Shown here: positions 63,454 to 64,000 of the stretch, in pieces
Position numbering within the stretch: position 1 is the first letter of the stretch
Layout of the letters: each line of letters begins with the position of its first letter
Assembly: GCF_030694375.1 (NCBI RefSeq)
Contig: NZ_JAUXYL010000038.1
Coordinates: 1-64,000 of the forward strand
Direction: 5' to 3'
DNA: 64,000 bases
Origin: Algoriphagus sp.
GTDB taxonomy: Bacteria > Bacteroidota > Bacteroidia > Cytophagales > Cyclobacteriaceae
Notes under the pieces: generated by a model
Told to the model about the DNA's origin: nothing
Databases searched by the model: none
Seen by the model: the letters and a program-made list of their open reading frames with translations, nothing else
Program-made: the position numbers and the translations under genes

Positions 63454-63684
63454 TTATTTGAATTTTGCCAACACCTTGTCAACCTCATTCTCGGGGTTGC
63501 CGCAAGTGGTAGTGGAATCCATGGTTTTTCCGCAATACCCGCAAGTAGCTCCTTCTTTGTTGAGAAAAGGACTTTGGGATGCACAAGTACCCTTGAATTC
63601 ACCGTTTTTAAGGAATATGAGCCTCACTGACATCAGGATGAAGAATAATGCCACGAAACCTACGGTAATGAATACTGTTGTCAT
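63454..63684 (-). CDS. small membrane protein with CxxC motifs
   Basis: A 76-aa protein with one N-terminal membrane helix (TTVFITVGFVALFFILMSVR) and a soluble part with four Cys: FKGTCASQSP, GATCGYCGKTMDS and TTCGNPENEV. The CxxC could bind zinc or act as a redox pair. The family is common as hypothetical in Cytophagales. It is co-directional with glmM and about 60 bp upstream. It is divergent from mazG. Function is unknown. Confidence 0.7.
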   Translation of the reverse strand: MTTVFITVGFVALFFILMSVRLIFLKNGEFKGTCASQSPFLNKEGATCGYCGKTMDSTTTCGNPENEVDKVLAKFK

Positions 63685-63756
63685 AACGGAGAAATTTGCG
63701 CAAATTTAAAGCTTTACTTCGAAAACGTTCACAATTCCCGCTTAGTTTCCCAAGTC

Positions 63757-64000
63757 ATGTCAAAATTGAGTACCCGAGCCGAGCAACTCGCCGCTTTAGA
63801 TCGTTTATTGACCATCATGGATGAGCTACGAGCGCAATGTCCATGGGATAAAAAGCAGACTACAGAGAGCCTGAGGCATTTAACGATCGAGGAAACTTTT
63901 GAGCTTTCGGATGCGATTTTGGAAGGAAATCCGGAAGAAATAAAAAAAGAACTTGGAGATATTTTACTCCACATCGTTTTCTACGCCAAGATAGGCTCCG
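63757..64000 (+). CDS. mazG: MazG nucleoside triphosphate pyrophosphohydrolase, N-terminal part (runs off right edge)
   Basis: The plus strand from ATG 63757 reads MSKLSTRAEQLAALDRLLT, then ELRAQCPWDKKQTTESLR, HLTIEETFELSDAILEGN and PEEIKKELGDILLHIVF. The CPWD and EExx-E…D motifs are the MazG family metal- and NTP-binding signatures. The enzyme hydrolyses NTPs to NMPs and pyrophosphate, in housekeeping and stress. About 81 residues are inside the window. Confidence 0.93.
   Translation, partial: MSKLSTRAEQLAALDRLLTIMDELRAQCPWDKKQTTESLRHLTIEETFELSDAILEGNPEEIKKELGDILLHIVFYAKIGS

Noticed and set aside
1..64000. CRISPR arrays, rRNA or tRNA genes
   Set aside because: No regularly spaced direct repeats of 25-40 bp with spacers were seen, and none of the gaps folds by eye into a tRNA cloverleaf or matches conserved rRNA blocks. 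A covariance search would be needed for a firm negative.

Overview
The window is chromosomal DNA of a Bacteroidota bacterium, most likely order Cytophagales, family Cyclobacteriaceae (Algoriphagus-like; this placement is inferred). Support comes from the SusC/SusD pair, a type IX secretion C-terminal sorting domain, the fused SecDF, a bacterial GGGP synthase, DUF4270 and UnbV/ASPIC proteins, and the TAnnTTTG promoter box. The conserved Bacteroidota neighbourhood panD-panC / short glycogen-synthase-like gene / DUF4270 / glmS points the same way.

1-23.8 kb is mainly core genome. From left to right: the 5' end of glyS; a small beta-barrel protein; a minus-strand cluster of 7-TM protein, histidine kinase, LuxR-type regulator and sugar-type oxidoreductase; secDF; udk; rdgB; two LOG-family genes; a YkgJ-like protein; a holin-X-like/GGGPS operon; an AraC regulator; an acyl-CoA dehydrogenase; a YugP-type metallopeptidase; a flippase-like membrane protein; panD-panC; the GT5-like gene; DUF4270; and glmS.

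23.8-38.9 kb is an accessory island between glmS and prfA. It is bounded by two copies of the last 18 codons of glmS, which differ only at synonymous third positions. It carries a three-gene Rhs/YD-repeat operon: rhs1, broken by an in-frame amber codon; a small secreted protein; and an intact 1444-aa DUF6443/Rhs toxin. Downstream are a putative immunity gene and a row of displaced Rhs C-terminal cassettes. One has a hydrophobic tip and a membrane partner. One has a frameshifted JAMM-like tip and a lipoprotein partner. Two are only fragments. The cassettes are separated by a group II intron domain I remnant, REP-like hairpins, an inactivated REP-associated tyrosine transposase (RAYT) and a deletion derivative of that element. 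The layout looks like a store of toxin/immunity modules for interbacterial competition, partly decayed and probably still recombining.

39-45 kb: a Kazal-type lipoprotein, prfA, a GNAT acetyltransferase, a 936-aa T9SS cargo protein and a DUF3365-like haem-binding lipoprotein. 45-58 kb: a co-directional SusC/SusD-led operon with a CRTAC1/ASPIC lipoprotein, an FGE-fold protein without the catalytic cysteines, a Tat-exported Gfo/Idh/MocA oxidoreductase, a Tat-exported sugar-isomerase-like TIM barrel and a YCF48-type propeller. It looks like an uptake and oxidation locus without any glycoside hydrolase. 58-64 kb: a HisA-like protein with its catalytic Asp replaced by Trp, CsaA, a Rieske ferredoxin, a duplicated-domain secreted protein, a cysteine desulfurase, a phosphoglucosamine mutase, a small zinc-ribbon-like protein and the 5' end of mazG.

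I saw no rRNA, tRNA or CRISPR array. Family assignments rest on motif recognition by eye, not on database searches.
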